A DNA stretch of 64,000 nucleotides from contig JBCFYV010000100.1 of NCBI GenBank assembly GCA_039000515.1, forward strand, positions 34,894,421-34,958,420, read 5' to 3'. Below are positions 44,232 through 54,529 of the stretch, in pieces. Origin of the DNA: Timema cristinae. Lineage: Eukaryota > Arthropoda > Insecta > Phasmatodea > Timematidae. The position numbers and the translations under genes were made by a program. The notes beneath the pieces are model-generated. The model was given only the letters and a program-made list of their open reading frames with translations, was not told the DNA's origin and did no database searches. Each line of letters opens with the position of its first letter. Position 1 is the stretch's first letter.

Positions 44232-44239
44232 CAATCAAG
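44232..44239 (+). repeat. 8-bp target duplication, left
   Basis: CAATCAAG, repeated exactly at 45084-45091. Confidence 0.92.
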
Positions 44240-45083
44240 TAGTGATGGGTCGCTCGTGAGCAAGTCATTCAAATTGAACGACTCTTGAACGAGAGCTGTG
44301 AACGAACGACTCTCTCTTCGCGAACGAGTCATTCACAACTCTTTTCGCTCTCGTTCATTCGCTTTGGAAAGAGTCTATAGAGTGTTTGTCATTCACGACT
44401 CTTCTGTCGTTCTTCATTCGTTACTACGAAAAAAAATTAATTATAAATGCTTACAATACTGCCTACAATATTAAACTATTTTTCTTAACATCAATAAACA
44501 TAATTCTGTGAATTAGACACTATAGGTTATATGCTAAGGTTAATTATTATATGTAATATGCCTAAGCAATAAAATTAAAGAATCAAACACAATAGGTTTC
44601 GGATAAATTACACATATATTCCCTAATTCATTCAGAAGTGGGAAGGGACAGATTTACACGCTCGGAACGGGAATTGTGAAAACTATTTAGCGCTCACTCG
44701 TCAAGTTAGGGTGGATAAGGAAGGGGTGAAGGTATTGGGAGAGAGCCAGCCATGCTGTGAACGATATGACTCATTTGAACGACTCTTTTGAGTGAGCGAG
44801 CTTATGGGAACTACAGTAGCTTCATGGCTTCTTTGGTGCTGACTGACAGCTCACAGCTGACTTCTGACAGTCAAATTTAGGTATATACCTAGATGTTGAC
44901 TGTCAGAAGTGACAGCTGCTAAACACATGTTTTTGCAGATATTTTGGTTCGGCGTAGGGATACATAATTTGGTCGTGTAACTTTTCAAAGCCGTCAGCTA
45001 TCAGCAGTGAGCTGTTAGTCAGCACTAAAGAAGCCATGGAGCTACTGTAGCTCACGTCAACGAGCTGGTTCGACCCATCACTA
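44240..45083. mobile_element. hAT-like non-autonomous element
   Basis: 844 bp with ends TAGTGATGGGTCG and CGACCCATCACTA, flanked by an exact 8-bp duplication, which is diagnostic of the hAT superfamily. The left part carries several copies of a GAACGACTC/GAGTCGTTC word, and the right part repeats it (TGAACGACTCTTTTGAGTG at about 44777). It contains no transposase. A 234-bp TA MITE sits inside near the right end; without it the element is about 608 bp. Confidence 0.92.
44814..45047. mobile_element. TA MITE G, copy 3, nested in the hAT element
   Basis: The ends CAGTAGCTTCATGGCTTC and GAAGCCATGGAGCTACTG are inverted repeats flanked by TA on both sides (44812-44813, 45048-45049). The copy lies in the opposite orientation to copies 1 and 4. 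It contains TTAGGTATATACCTAG. Its insertion postdates the hAT element. Confidence 0.92.
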
Positions 45084-45091
45084 CAATCAAG
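45084..45091 (+). repeat. 8-bp target duplication, right
   Basis: CAATCAAG, identical to 44232-44239. Confidence 0.92.
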
Positions 45092-45861
45092 GGCCTCTGG
45101 TTGGTGTCCCTGGACCCATCATACGTTATATCTGCATTTGATTATGACGTCATGGCGCTGGCTAAGCCAATGAGAGCGTCGTACTCTTGTAAGCCTAAAA
45201 ATAACCTACTCAAAATAGTTTTAATTTTTCTGATTTAAATTGAAAATGTGTTTGTTCTATCAACCCTAGTAAGTAAAAACTAGCGATGCCTATGGTTCAA
45301 TTTGATGATTTAAATAAGAAATAATATTTTTTGTTAGCTATAAAAGTTATTAAATCAATATTTATTTATAAGTCAAGTCATGTTATGTGCAGAGATAACT
45401 TTTTGTATCTATAGATATTATCAGTATCTAAGAAATAGAACAAAGGATATGGTAACATTTTATTATTGTTGACGATAGAAAATTATATCTATATTTTCTA
45501 AAAGTTGCGCTTTAACAAAATCATATTAGAGGCCCTTATCCAGTTTATTTTTATTTTCTCATTGCTTGAACTGAGAACACTTCTCTGTATCCCGCGGAGT
45601 GCTCTAGTGCCGTTTAGATTTGTTTACAGTAGAGCAGAAAAATAAGACCTCGTTTTCTCTCCCCCCCCCCCTCTCTCTCCCCCAGACCCAATAAACACGT
45701 GGCTTAGGGCCACAATGATCGACCATTGTTCCTTATTCAAATGGAACATGCACAAGTATTATGTTTAATGGGGAAATTACGGCCAATTTACTTTATTTTA
45801 CTACTTAAAACATGTACAGCCGTGGCCACATAATAGAATACTTCAGGTTTCTTTTTTTATC
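45092..45861. other. Unassigned stretch
   Basis: AT-rich, with a C/CT tract at 45659-45685. Nothing recognised. Confidence 0.4.
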
Positions 45862-46088
45862 AGCGTGCTACCTGTTCAGGTTATACGCATTTATAATAAT
45901 TACTCTAATGGGGTAGGGATGAGGACGGAAGCATTTTTAGAGGTAATCTATTTGAATTTGTATGGAAGGAGAGTGGGGAACAATTTGAGGGGGGGAGGGG
46001 GGGACATCCTATAGATCAGACTGGGATTTGAACCCCAATATCCCCCGTCTTCAAAAGGACAGTTTATCATTCGGCCACTAAAGTGGGT
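45862..46088 (-). mobile_element. SINE family B copy
   Basis: Tail complement TACCTGTTCAGGTTATACGC, body with AATTACTCTAATGGGGTAGG, G-rich interruption at 45989-46002, B-box complement GGGATTTGAACCCC, and head complement CGGCCACTAAAGTGGG. Confidence 0.82.
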
Positions 46089-46616
46089 TATTTAAATCTT
46101 AAATAACACTCCCAAGCCAGAGGCGTGTCGAGGCGTGTTACCAGGGTAGGCAGAGTTAGTTGAAACTGTACCGGTGAATGTTATCATCACTCTGTAGAAC
46201 TGTTATTGGCCGGGTATCAAAGGAGACATATTCCTCTGTGGTGTGTGTGAGAGCAGTCTCTATGCATGATTGGTCAAATGGGGACCAGGTGAGGGGAATA
46301 TAAACAGGTATAGATCTAGCTCGCTCTGATTACTCTGGCAACAAGTGGCGTGTCGCAGAGTGCTGCCAGGGAAAGCATAGCGAGTTACATGTGATGTGAT
46401 CTCACCCACTCGGTTCCATATGACCAATCATACATATTATCTATTACCCTACTCATACCTCACATAGGTATGTATTTCCGTTGATACCTGATTGATGAAA
46501 GTTTTAACAAGATCTGCTTACTCTGTCAACACGCAACGATACTTTTTTTTTTTTGACCGATGCTCTACGTCTATGCCGGACATCCCATATCTTTCTCCAC
46601 TTCTTATTTTTCCTCT
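46089..46616. other. Unassigned stretch
   Basis: AGCCAGAGGCGTGTCGAGGC at 46115 resembles starts of invertebrate repeats, but no partner end is seen. Confidence 0.35.
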
Positions 46617-46895
46617 GTGGGTGACCTGGTGGTCTAGGGGTAAGGTGTCAGACTTCTGTGCTGGCGGCCGGGGTTCAATCCTCGGTCCCGGCACAGATTT
46701 ATCTGATTACCAAACCCTTCCTTCACCTCTGACAAGACATCTTGTGAACGTGGGGAATGCCAGGCCTCCACCGTGGTTCGGATTCCACGTTAAACTGTAG
46801 GTCCTCCATTTCATCTCCCTCACCCTACCATTACACATTAGCGTAAGTGCGTATAACCCGAACGGTTAGTAAGACGCGGTGCTAATAATAATAAT
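46617..46895 (+). mobile_element. SINE family A, full-length copy
   Basis: Complete head to tail, with GTGAACGTGGGGAATGCC and four AAT units. Its 102-codon frame arises from reading through the SINE. Followed at once by a family B copy. Confidence 0.92.
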
Positions 46896-46907
46896 ATTGC
46901 TCATAAT

Positions 46908-47110
46908 ACTCGTTTCAATGGCCGAATGGTCTAAGGCGTCACTTTCATGCTACACTGGTCTGCTGAAGACTGGGAGTTAGGTGTTTGAATCTCATTTGGA
47001 TCTAAATGAGGGTGGTTTTTTTTCTGAATTGTTTTACACTCTCCTTATACGCAAATGGGGGTATATTAACTCTTAAAAAGCTTCCTTCATTCCTACCTTA
47101 TTAGATTATC
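46908..47110 (+). mobile_element. SINE family B copy, 3' end lost
   Basis: Head TTTCAATGGCCGAATGGTC, then TAAGGCGTCAC, B-box-like GGTGTTTGAATCTC, body ending TTATTAGATTATCTAATTATC. The shared tail is missing. Confidence 0.75.
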
Positions 47111-47310
47111 TAATTATCAGATATTAAAAAGAAAGCTCATAATGCAACTTTGATAGAGGCTTGCAATCTGGTAAAAGAAATTAAAAAAATTCAGTCCACG
47201 TTTTGCTGAGGCGTGAGGAAAATTAATGGCAACGTGTTTGGAATATAAATCACACGCGATCAGCTCTCGCATGGATAAATAGCGTAATGTGGTGTTTAAA
47301 CTTTTATCTC
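47111..47310. other. Unassigned spacer
   Basis: Nothing recognised. Confidence 0.4.
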
Positions 47311-47540
47311 TGCACCTCGTCTTACCACTTATTCGGGCCATTTTGCATATTTACACTAATTAGGGTAGCGATGAAGAATATATAATTTCAAATAAATATA
47401 CCCCCATTTGTGTGGAGAGATAGAGCGGCAAATTGTTAATGTAAAATAGCACTCGGTACACCCAAGAGGTATTCGAACTCCGATCTCCCCCGTCATCGGC
47501 AGACAAATCTTTTGAGAAACGTCTTAGGTATACTCCGATT
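47311..47540 (-). mobile_element. SINE family B copy
   Basis: Tail complement CTGCACCTCGTCTTACCAC, B-box complement GAGGTATTCGAACTCC, head mostly decayed. Confidence 0.75.
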
Positions 47541-47595
47541 TTCATAGAAAGGGCCGGGTTTTTTTTTTGCTCCCAAAATTTTATTTTATGAGTGT

Positions 47596-47604
47596 TATTT
47601 TATA
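47596..47604 (+). repeat. Target-site duplication, left (outer)
   Basis: TATTTTATA, repeated at 48097-48105 around the composite of a B and an A SINE. Confidence 0.75.
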
Positions 47605-48096
47605 AGACCCGCCTCGGTGGCGTAGTTGGCTAACGCGCTAGTCGTGTTGAGCTCGACTGTTGAGGACGGGGAGATCGAGGTTCAAATCTCGGTCGGGTGA
47701 ACTGGGGGTGGTTTTTCATAAATGGTTTTCCACTCTCCCTCCACGTAAATGCGGGTTCACTTCCTCTAATTCAACCTTTCCAATTCCTAATCCATTAGCG
47801 TAATTAGTACTTAAAGCGTATAACCCGAACGGGTAGTAAGACGCGGTGCTAAATAATAATAATTATTATTATTAGCACCGCGTCTTACTACCCGTTCGGG
47901 TTATACGCACTTATGCTAATGTGTAATGGTGAATGTGAGATGAAATGAAGGACCTACAGTTTAACGTGGAATCCGAACCACGGTGGGGGCCTGGAATTCC
48001 CCACATTCACAAGATGTCTTGTCAGAGGTGAAGGAAGGGTTTGGAAATCAGATAAATATGTGCCGGGACCGAGATGCTAAATAATAATAATAATAA
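47605..48096 (+). mobile_element. SINE family B with a family A copy in its tail
   Basis: The B body is 47605-47863: head CCGCCTCGGTGGCGTAG, B box GAGGTTCAAATCTCGG, core CCCGAACGGGTAGTAAGACG. The tail resumes at 48075-48096. The 17-bp sequence TGCTAAATAATAATAAT occurs at 47847-47863 and 48075-48091, as the duplication made when family A inserted. Confidence 0.9.
47864..48074 (-). mobile_element. SINE family A, 5'-truncated, nested in B
   Basis: TTATTATTATTAGCACCGCG at the 3' end, truncated in the head at GTGCCGGGACCGAG. Its tail meets the B tail, creating a palindrome of two shared 3' ends (about 47822-47908). Confidence 0.92.
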
Positions 48097-48105
48097 TATT
48101 TTATA

Positions 48106-48293
48106 GGTATCGATATGATCCATAAAAAGTGACAGCGGTAGATCACATGACCTGACGTATGAATACGTGAAAGTAGATCTAGTGACTTTTCTAGATGTCT
48201 ATGAAAATTGTCCCTCAGACGCACACTATGGCGGATTTCACCGGCTCGTAAGACATTTCCCGTTTTGAGTTTTTCACCATTTTCATTTACATT
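48106..48293. other. Unassigned spacer
   Basis: Contains TGACAGCGGTAGATCACATG, then ACGTATGAATACGTGAAAG, a motif similar to sequence at 48975-49025 and related to 2060-2090 and 42950-42990. It may be a small unclassified repeat. Confidence 0.4.
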
Positions 48294-48443
48294 CAAATCC
48301 CGGACGTGTGTACTGAAAGTGTTATAGTCCTGAATAGTTTTCTATTCTCCCTCCCCGAAAATTCGGATACATTTTCTTCTAAATTATATCCTACCGCATT
48401 TGTTTGATAACATTCGAATTCTCACAAGCGCAGTAAGGCGTAT
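48294..48443 (+). mobile_element. SINE family B, 5'-truncated
   Basis: Begins at AAATCCCGGACGTGTGTAC. Body and a decayed tail (GCGCAGTAAGGCG). Confidence 0.6.
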
Positions 48444-48718
48444 TACAAAAACTTCACAACAAAATATTCAATACAAGCTGAGTACGCTGGGCTTGATTTG
48501 TATAATTTGACATTAAATGTGACTTTTCCATCAGCTTTTAAAGTGAATTCTGGTACATCTACCTTTTTTACGCGGTGTTCTTAAATTTGTCTTAGCTGCG
48601 AATAACGAACAGGAACTGAACAGTCAAATTTTAGTTGAAAGGACCATTTATAAAATACAAACACATTTTATTGCTGCCAACATTGATTAGATTCTACTAT
48701 TTCATAAGTTGTTTTGTT
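48444..48718. other. Unassigned spacer
   Basis: Nothing recognised. Confidence 0.4.
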
Positions 48719-48935
48719 TGCACCGCATCAGGTTATACGCATGTATTAGTTACGTTAATGAGCTAGGGATTAGGTAGGTTGAATTCAGAGGAAGTGTACG
48801 CGCACTTTAGTGGAGGGAGCGTGGGAAACTCCCCTCAGTACACCCAATTGGGATATAACTCCAATGTCCCCGTCGTCGGCGTGCTAGTCTATTGCGAGAG
48901 TGATGCCTTAGACCATGCTGCTATAGAAGTAGTTT
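48719..48935 (-). mobile_element. SINE family B copy
   Basis: Tail TTGCACCGCATCAGGTTATA lacks the TTACTACCCGTT part. Body and head complement (GACCATGCTGCTATAGAAG) present. Confidence 0.78.
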
Positions 48936-49184
48936 CCATTAGTGTTTTTTTTTGTTATATATATTGAATCAAAAGTGACGACTGCAGATCACATGGAGCG
49001 GTCGTATGAATACATGAAAGTATATCTAGTAACTGTTCTAGGCAATAGCTGTGTTTTCCAACCGCCCTACTTTGAAAATGGGATTGTAGTAAGACGCACA
49101 GCACTAATTAAAATACTCTTAAAATATAAAAGTGCCTTTTAAAAGTTAAAAGTAAAATTCCAAACGATTCTAAAGCTATTTTTT
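48936..49184. other. Unassigned spacer
   Basis: AT-rich. Nothing recognised beyond the GATCACATGGAGCGG motif mentioned at 48106. Confidence 0.4.
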
Positions 49185-49433
49185 TTAGCACCGCGTCTTA
49201 CTACCTGTTCAGGTTATACACAGGTATTATTTACGTTAATGAGCCAGGTATTAGGCAGGTTGAATTTAGAAGAAATGTAACCACATTTGCGTGGAGTGAG
49301 AGTAGGAAAACCATTTAGGGAAATTAACCTTCAGTGCACCCGACCGGAATCGAACCTCGATTTTGCGTCTTCGGCAGTCTAGTACAACACAAGATTTTAG
49401 CACGTTAGACCATGCGGCCAACCAGGCGAGTAT
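49185..49433 (-). mobile_element. SINE family B, near full-length copy
   Basis: TTTTTTAGCACCGCGTCTTAC tail, body, B-box complement CCGGAATCGAACCTCG, head complement GACCATGCGGCCAACCAGGC. Confidence 0.9.
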
Positions 49434-50346
49434 AAGCCATTATTAATATAACTATTGGGCATTATTTTTCTCCTCCTCAAGACAAACTTATTAATTTAAC
49501 GATTTAAAAAACAAACCAAATGTTTTTATGACAACCGCTGCAACTGGAGTAGTTATCGTCAACAAATGCCCGCCCCATTTATCTCCCCGACCCGAGTTTG
49601 CGATGGGAGGCCTAGCACACTATCACACCCTTGTGTAACCCCTTTTGCTTCCTGCCATTGCATTACGTCATCCACGTGGATGTTCTCTCTCACTTGTTTT
49701 ATGTTCTCTCCTTATCAGTGTCTCTTATCTCTCGCTATGTCAGAAGAGCATTCGAGTCTTGTAAGCCAAGGATAAGTAAGTCGGTCGCGTTACGTCTAGA
49801 GGTTCGCGGGTGTTGGGGAAAAGTGTAGCTTCCCGTGTCCAAACTAATGCGGTCGTCTTTATGTATATATTTTTTCTATCGGTGGTTCGAAATATTTTTA
49901 CTTGTGGGCTTATTTAATAACGAGTGTTCCGTGGTTGCGACTTCTTCAAGGTACAGGTGAGAAGGTTTGTTATCTGCAGAGGTGTTAATTGGTGTGAAAC
50001 AAGATGGCGGCTGAGGTGTGAACAAATGTTTACATTGGTCCGTTGCATCTTCTTTATGTGCTTTTGTGCTATGTGTTTGAATCGTTCCAGCTGGTTATTA
50101 CTACCATTTGAGATTAGATAATTATTATTTTTTAATTACTGTACTTTTAAATCCACTAAGTGTAATTTTTGGTCGTTATTTGTGAAGAAGCAGTTAAGTA
50201 TTTCTTCTACTAACTTAAACAAAAACGGGGGTTCTAGACCAAGGTTGATAACGAATTAATCCAAGAGGTAAAGATTGGGAGGGTAGCTTAAATGAAATGC
50301 AGCTGCGTTTGTGTTAAGAGAGGAAAGACACATTTCGGCGCGAAAT
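49434..50346. other. Unassigned, partly promoter-like stretch
   Basis: 49560-50060 is richer in GC than its surroundings. It contains AAGATGGCGGC at 50001 (YY1-type motif, often just downstream of metazoan start sites) and a good splice-donor match ACAGGTGAGAAG at about 49953. Frames of 65-69 codons (49566-50121) show no domain. This could be a non-coding first exon; the evidence is weak. Confidence 0.3.
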
Positions 50347-50353
50347 AACACTG
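50347..50353 (+). repeat. Target-site duplication, left
   Basis: AACACTG, repeated at 50610-50616 around a family B SINE. Confidence 0.6.
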
Positions 50354-50609
50354 TTGGTATCAGTTTCGGTGGCCGCGTGGTCTAACGCGCTATACTCTAG
50401 TGTAATACTATATTGCCGAAGACAGTGAGATTGGGTTTCGATCCCATCCGGATGCATTGAGAGTAGTTTTCCTAAATGGTTTTCAACTTTTCTACATGCA
50501 AATGCGGGTTCACTTTCATTAAATTAACATTTTCTAATCTCTAATAAATCTGTGTGATTAATATATAGACGTATAACCTGAATGGGTAGTAAGACGCGGT
50601 GCTAAAAAA
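50354..50609 (+). mobile_element. SINE family B (GGCCGCGTGG head), A-tailed
   Basis: TTGGTATCAGTTTCGGTGGC head, B-box-like GGGTTTCGATCCC, body, core GAATGGGTAGTAAGACGCGG and an A-run tail. Like the copy at 53331 it ends in A7-8 rather than AAT. Confidence 0.9.
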
Positions 50610-50616
50610 AACACTG

Positions 50617-52186
50617 CTCTGGCACGTGTCCGAGGTTATGGCACAATCGTACAAACTTTCTCATAAAGTCTATTATAGCTTGATTTTTCTAAAATAGACT
50701 CTCAATAAACTACCCCCAAACTATTTATATTAGTAAAAATTAAAATATATTCTTATTTATCATGTAAAATGGTTCCCAGATACCTACTCAATTTAAACTA
50801 AATCTTAGAGATTATTTTCGAAACATTTATTTCTCTTTTGAACAAAATTATTAGAGCCATATTTGATAAATTTTGAATTTTCAAAAAAAAAACTACTCTT
50901 AAATTGAGGGACAAAGTCAAAATAAAAATTCTTGAGAGGTATGACCATACAAATTTATAAAGTTTGAACAGAATCAATCAAACCGTTTCGGATTTAGCCC
51001 AAGGGACAGACAAACACGGAGACATATTATATGCAAAATCAATTTTATTAATGTACGGGACACAAACAACCAAAGATTCATCATAATCCCTAGAATGTAG
51101 AATTTCACAATCACCAAACTTTCTTCTAAAAGTATTACGTAAGCACTTTTATGAATCCCCTAACCTATTTGTAAGCAAAAATAAGCAATCCGCCCTCTCT
51201 CTCTTTTTGCCAACGTTAAATGTATAGATTTTTTGTAATTTTGTCACAGGAACAGCTAACTTTTCTTTTTCAATTTATACATTTCTGGTGATTATTAACA
51301 TAAAAGTGAAGATTAATGGGCAAAATATTTACAATAAATTTGATTTTACCAAAAAAAGTAGTTATGACTTAAAAATTAATAAAATTGGTAAAAAACAATT
51401 TAATTACATTTAATTTAGGCTATAGAAAACGTGAATTCAAGAATTAATATGGTTACAAAAAACTTAACCAATTTTAAACTGATGACCATGCTCCTTGAAT
51501 CCACGACTAAACACTTTATTGTGTGTCCATTTCGGATGGTTGGGTGACTACACCATTCTTGCCCGCCTTTCTGTCTTACATAAGTATGTTCTGAACTCCC
51601 CCCCCCCCCTTTATAACCCCTTTTCAACAAAAATAACCAATTCTTGAACCCTCCGTACTCCCTAAGGTGCTTACGTAATACTTGAACCCCCCATGTGTTG
51701 AAGTTGAACACATTCTTCTAAAATAATCGGCGAGTAGGATATTGCAAGAAAGTTTAGTGCAATAAAATACACTGCTATGCTATTTGACTAACTAATGTTT
51801 TGGGAAAAATATTATAAATCTCTGCCGGTAAATAATGAACCTCTATTCCAACAGTCGCTGCTAAAGTAAAACCTTGGCAATATAAGCTGCGCAGAAAATG
51901 GTTCACCTGCGACCTGCCACTGCGCGATATACAACTTTCTTTAAGGGTGCGCCAACCGCTTTAGAAATATTTAGAGCATTTTATTTAATTATCTTGCTTG
52001 GGGAAATACAAAATTCATAGCTATAAACCAAATACTGTTGGGAACCTTAAACAATATTTTTATTCTTACAAAAAAAAAAAAGTTGGTTTGAATTTAGTTA
52101 GTGTTTTTATTACTAACGTGCATTTTTAAAACCGACAGATTACATTAATCAGCATATGAGTTACAAACAAACTGAATAATTTTATT
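50617..52186. other. Unassigned 1.6-kb stretch
   Basis: 50930-51005 (AACCGTTTCGGATTTAGCCC, then AGGGACAGACAAACACGGAG) resembles the 3' part of a common arthropod repeat. The rest, including a 98-codon minus frame (51415-51711), is unassigned. Confidence 0.4.
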
Positions 52187-52600
52187 CTATCAACTTCGGT
52201 CGTTGCATGGTCTAAGGTGTTACTCTCATGATTTACTAGACTGACGAAGGTGGGAAGAATGAGGTTCGATCCCAATTGGATGAACGGGGGGGGGGGGGGG
52301 GTTTTCCCAAAAAGGTTTTCCACTTTTCCTTCACGTTAATGTGGGTGTATTTCCTCTAAATTCAACCTTACTAATCTCTAGCATAGTACCGAAATTAGTA
52401 CACAATCTTATAGCCTGAATGGAATGCCAGGTCGCCACCGTGGTTCGGATTCCACGTTAAACTGTAGGTCCTCCATTTTATCTCACAATCACCCTACCAT
52501 TACACATTAGCGTAAGTGCGTATAACCCGAACGGGTAGTAAGACGCGGTGCTAATAATAATAATAAAAATAGCCTGAACGAATAGTAAGACGTGCTGTTA
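52187..52600 (+). mobile_element. SINE family B interrupted by a family A fragment
   Basis: The B part runs from head CTTCGGTCGTTGCATGGTC to TATAGCCTGAATGG at about 52422. After the A fragment it resumes with ATAGCCTGAACGAATAGTAAGACG to about 52600. The repeated TAGCCTGAA at the junctions is the expected target duplication. A G run at 52286-52300 lies in the body. Confidence 0.85.
52423..52566 (+). mobile_element. SINE family A, 5'-truncated, nested in B
   Basis: AATGCCAGGTCGCCACCGTGG to (AAT)5. Inserted in the shared 3' end of a B SINE, in the same orientation. Confidence 0.9.
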
Positions 52601-52699
52601 AAAAAATGTATTCTACTTTAACGCTTTTTTATGAATTTTTTGAAACTATGAACTTATTAGATTGAGATATCACAGACGTTCGCAACAAATTTTGTCCCG

Positions 52700-52910
52700 G
52701 GAGTCCGCGTCTTACTACACACTCACATTTTTTCACAGATGGTGTAGAGACGAGGAAGCTAGAATTTAGATTAACTATAACTGCATTAATTTGGAAGGAG
52801 AGTGGGAAACCCGTCAAGGTAAAAAAAACATCCCATAACATCCAGCTGGGATTCGAACTACGGCAAACAAGATAAGACGAAACTGACGTTTTTGTTCACC
52901 ATACACACCA
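52700..52910 (-). mobile_element. SINE family B, old copy
   Basis: GTCCGCGTCTTACTACACAC tail, body GGAAGGAGAGTGGGAAACCC, B-box complement GCTGGGATTCGAAC. Confidence 0.7.
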
Positions 52911-53323
52911 TAATGGGTTAATTAAATATTAAAAATTCAAATCAAAAGGGGTACGACCTTAACACTGATCACAAATAATTTTATCTTTTCGTTGTAAAGA
53001 TAATAGATAAGAAATCCCGGCGTTAGATATAGATGCGACGTTTGTTTACTCCGGATTAGTTTTTACATATCCAATCTAGGTCATAGTTTTTTACTGTTTA
53101 CTTTGTGAGGTGAATATCATCAACAAGTCTATTGTTGCGGGACGAAAACTAGTAGCGCACTGAATCTCGAATACATTTGTTTCTTTTAAATACGTTAGGC
53201 AGAAAGTTTGCCGGAATAAATTAAAGGAACAATTTTAATAAACAAAAGTTACAGTGGGAAATTTTCCATATATTTATTTCTTAACACAGAACCCCCCCCC
53301 CCCTTTTTTAAGTAACATTTTAA
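52911..53323. other. Unassigned stretch
   Basis: Nothing recognised. Confidence 0.4.
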
Positions 53324-53330
53324 CTGTCAG
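53324..53330 (+). repeat. Target-site duplication, left
   Basis: CTGTCAG, repeated at 53586-53592. Confidence 0.65.
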
Positions 53331-53585
53331 CTTCGGTGGCCGCGTGGTCTAACGTGCTAATCTAATGTTGAACTAGTCTGCCGAAGACGGGGATATTGAG
53401 GTTCTATCCCGGTTGGGTGCATTGAAGGTGTTTTTTTCCTAAATAGTTTCACACACACTCTTCCTCCACGCACATGCAGGTACAGTTCCTCTAAATAAAG
53501 CCTTCCTAATCCCTAAGCCATTAGTGTAATTAGTATATAGGCGTATAACCTGAACAGGTAGTAAGACGTGGTGCTAAAAAAAAAG
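53331..53585 (+). mobile_element. SINE family B (GGCCGCGTGG head), A-tailed
   Basis: CTTCGGTGGCCGCGTGGTC, then TAACGTGC; B-box-like GAGGTTCTATCCCGG; body; core CCTGAACAGGTAGTAAGACG; A tail of about 11. Confidence 0.9.
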
Positions 53586-53592
53586 CTGTCAG
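53586..53592 (+). repeat. Target-site duplication, right
   Basis: CTGTCAG, identical to 53324-53330. Confidence 0.65.
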
Positions 53593-53799
53593 TAGAGGTT
53601 AAATAAACGTGAACCAACTAACACATACATACATACCTTAACTAGTAACTAACAATTACTGTTTAAACAGTATGTCGTATTGTCGTCACGAGCGAGAACA
53701 AACAGTCTCTATGACTTCTAGGAATGCGCTCATTGTTTGACCACATAGTATGGTTAGTAGTACACAAAACAAACTAGAGTCTTAAGGTGGATTAATCAA

Positions 53800-53935
53800 G
53801 ATTCCACGTTAAACTGTAGGGCCTCCATTTCATCTCACAATCACCCTAACATTACACATTAGCGTGAGTGCGTATAACCCGAACGGTTAGTAAGACGCGG
53901 TGCTAATAATAATAATGATGATAATAATAATAATA
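53800..53935 (+). mobile_element. SINE family A, strongly 5'-truncated
   Basis: GATTCCACGTTAAACTGTAGG to an AAT tail interrupted by GATGAT. Confidence 0.88.
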
Positions 53936-54017
53936 AAATTAGTAATGGTGGGATGGAAGGATACGCTAGAAAAGGTAAATGTTTTTGTAATTTTCATGGA
54001 AAAATAAATGAAATATT

Positions 54018-54028
54018 GCTTGTGTATA
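54018..54028 (+). repeat. Triplicated target site, copy 1
   Basis: GCTTGTGTATA, repeated exactly at 54300-54310 and 54519-54529. Confidence 0.92.
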
Positions 54029-54299
54029 ATAATAATAACAATAATAATAATAATTGGCACCGCGTCTTACTACCCGTTCAGGTTATAAGTTTTAAGTACT
54101 AATTACACTTATGGATTAGGAATTGGGAAGGTTGAATTAAAAGAAGTGAACCCGCATTTGCGTGGAGGGAGAGTGGAAAACCATGTATGAAAAAAAAAAC
54201 ACAGTTCACCCGACCGAGATTTGAACCTCGATCTCCCCGTCCTCAGCAGTCGAGCTCAACACGACAAGCGCGTTAGCCAACTACGCCACCGAGGCAGGT
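54029..54299 (-). mobile_element. SINE family B, full-length
   Basis: AAT-rich stretch then GGCACCGCGTCTTACTACCC tail, body, B-box complement CCGAGATTTGAACCTCG, and head complement CTACGCCACCGAGGCAGG. Flanked by GCTTGTGTATA on both sides. Confidence 0.93.
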
Positions 54300-54308
54300 G
54301 CTTGTGTA

Positions 54309-54310
<2 letters not shown>
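54300..54310 (+). repeat. Triplicated target site, copy 2
   Basis: GCTTGTGTATA, shared by the two SINEs. Confidence 0.92.
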
Positions 54311-54340
<30 letters not shown>

Positions 54341-54518
54341 GCACCGCGTCTTACTACCCGTTCGGGTTATACGCACTTACGCTAATGTGTAATGGTAGGG
54401 TGATTGTGAGATGAAATGAAGGACCTACAGTTTAACGTGGAATCCTAACCACGGTGGCGGCCTGGCATTCCCCACATTCACAAGAAGTCTTGTCAGAGGT
54501 GAAGGAAGGGTTTGGAAA
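54311..54518 (-). mobile_element. SINE family A, 5'-truncated
   Basis: (TTA)n, core, and middle segment, ending at GAAGGAAGGGTTTGG. Flanked by GCTTGTGTATA on both sides, so it inserted at the same site as the neighbouring B copy. Confidence 0.93.
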
Positions 54519-54529
54519 GCTTGTGTATA
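54519..54529 (+). repeat. Triplicated target site, copy 3
   Basis: GCTTGTGTATA. Confidence 0.92.

Noticed and set aside
46492..46800. 102-codon plus-strand frame with a C-terminal part repeated in other frames across the window
   Set aside because: The recurring peptide ([20 protein letters not shown]) is the translation of the family A SINE head and middle, not a conserved protein.
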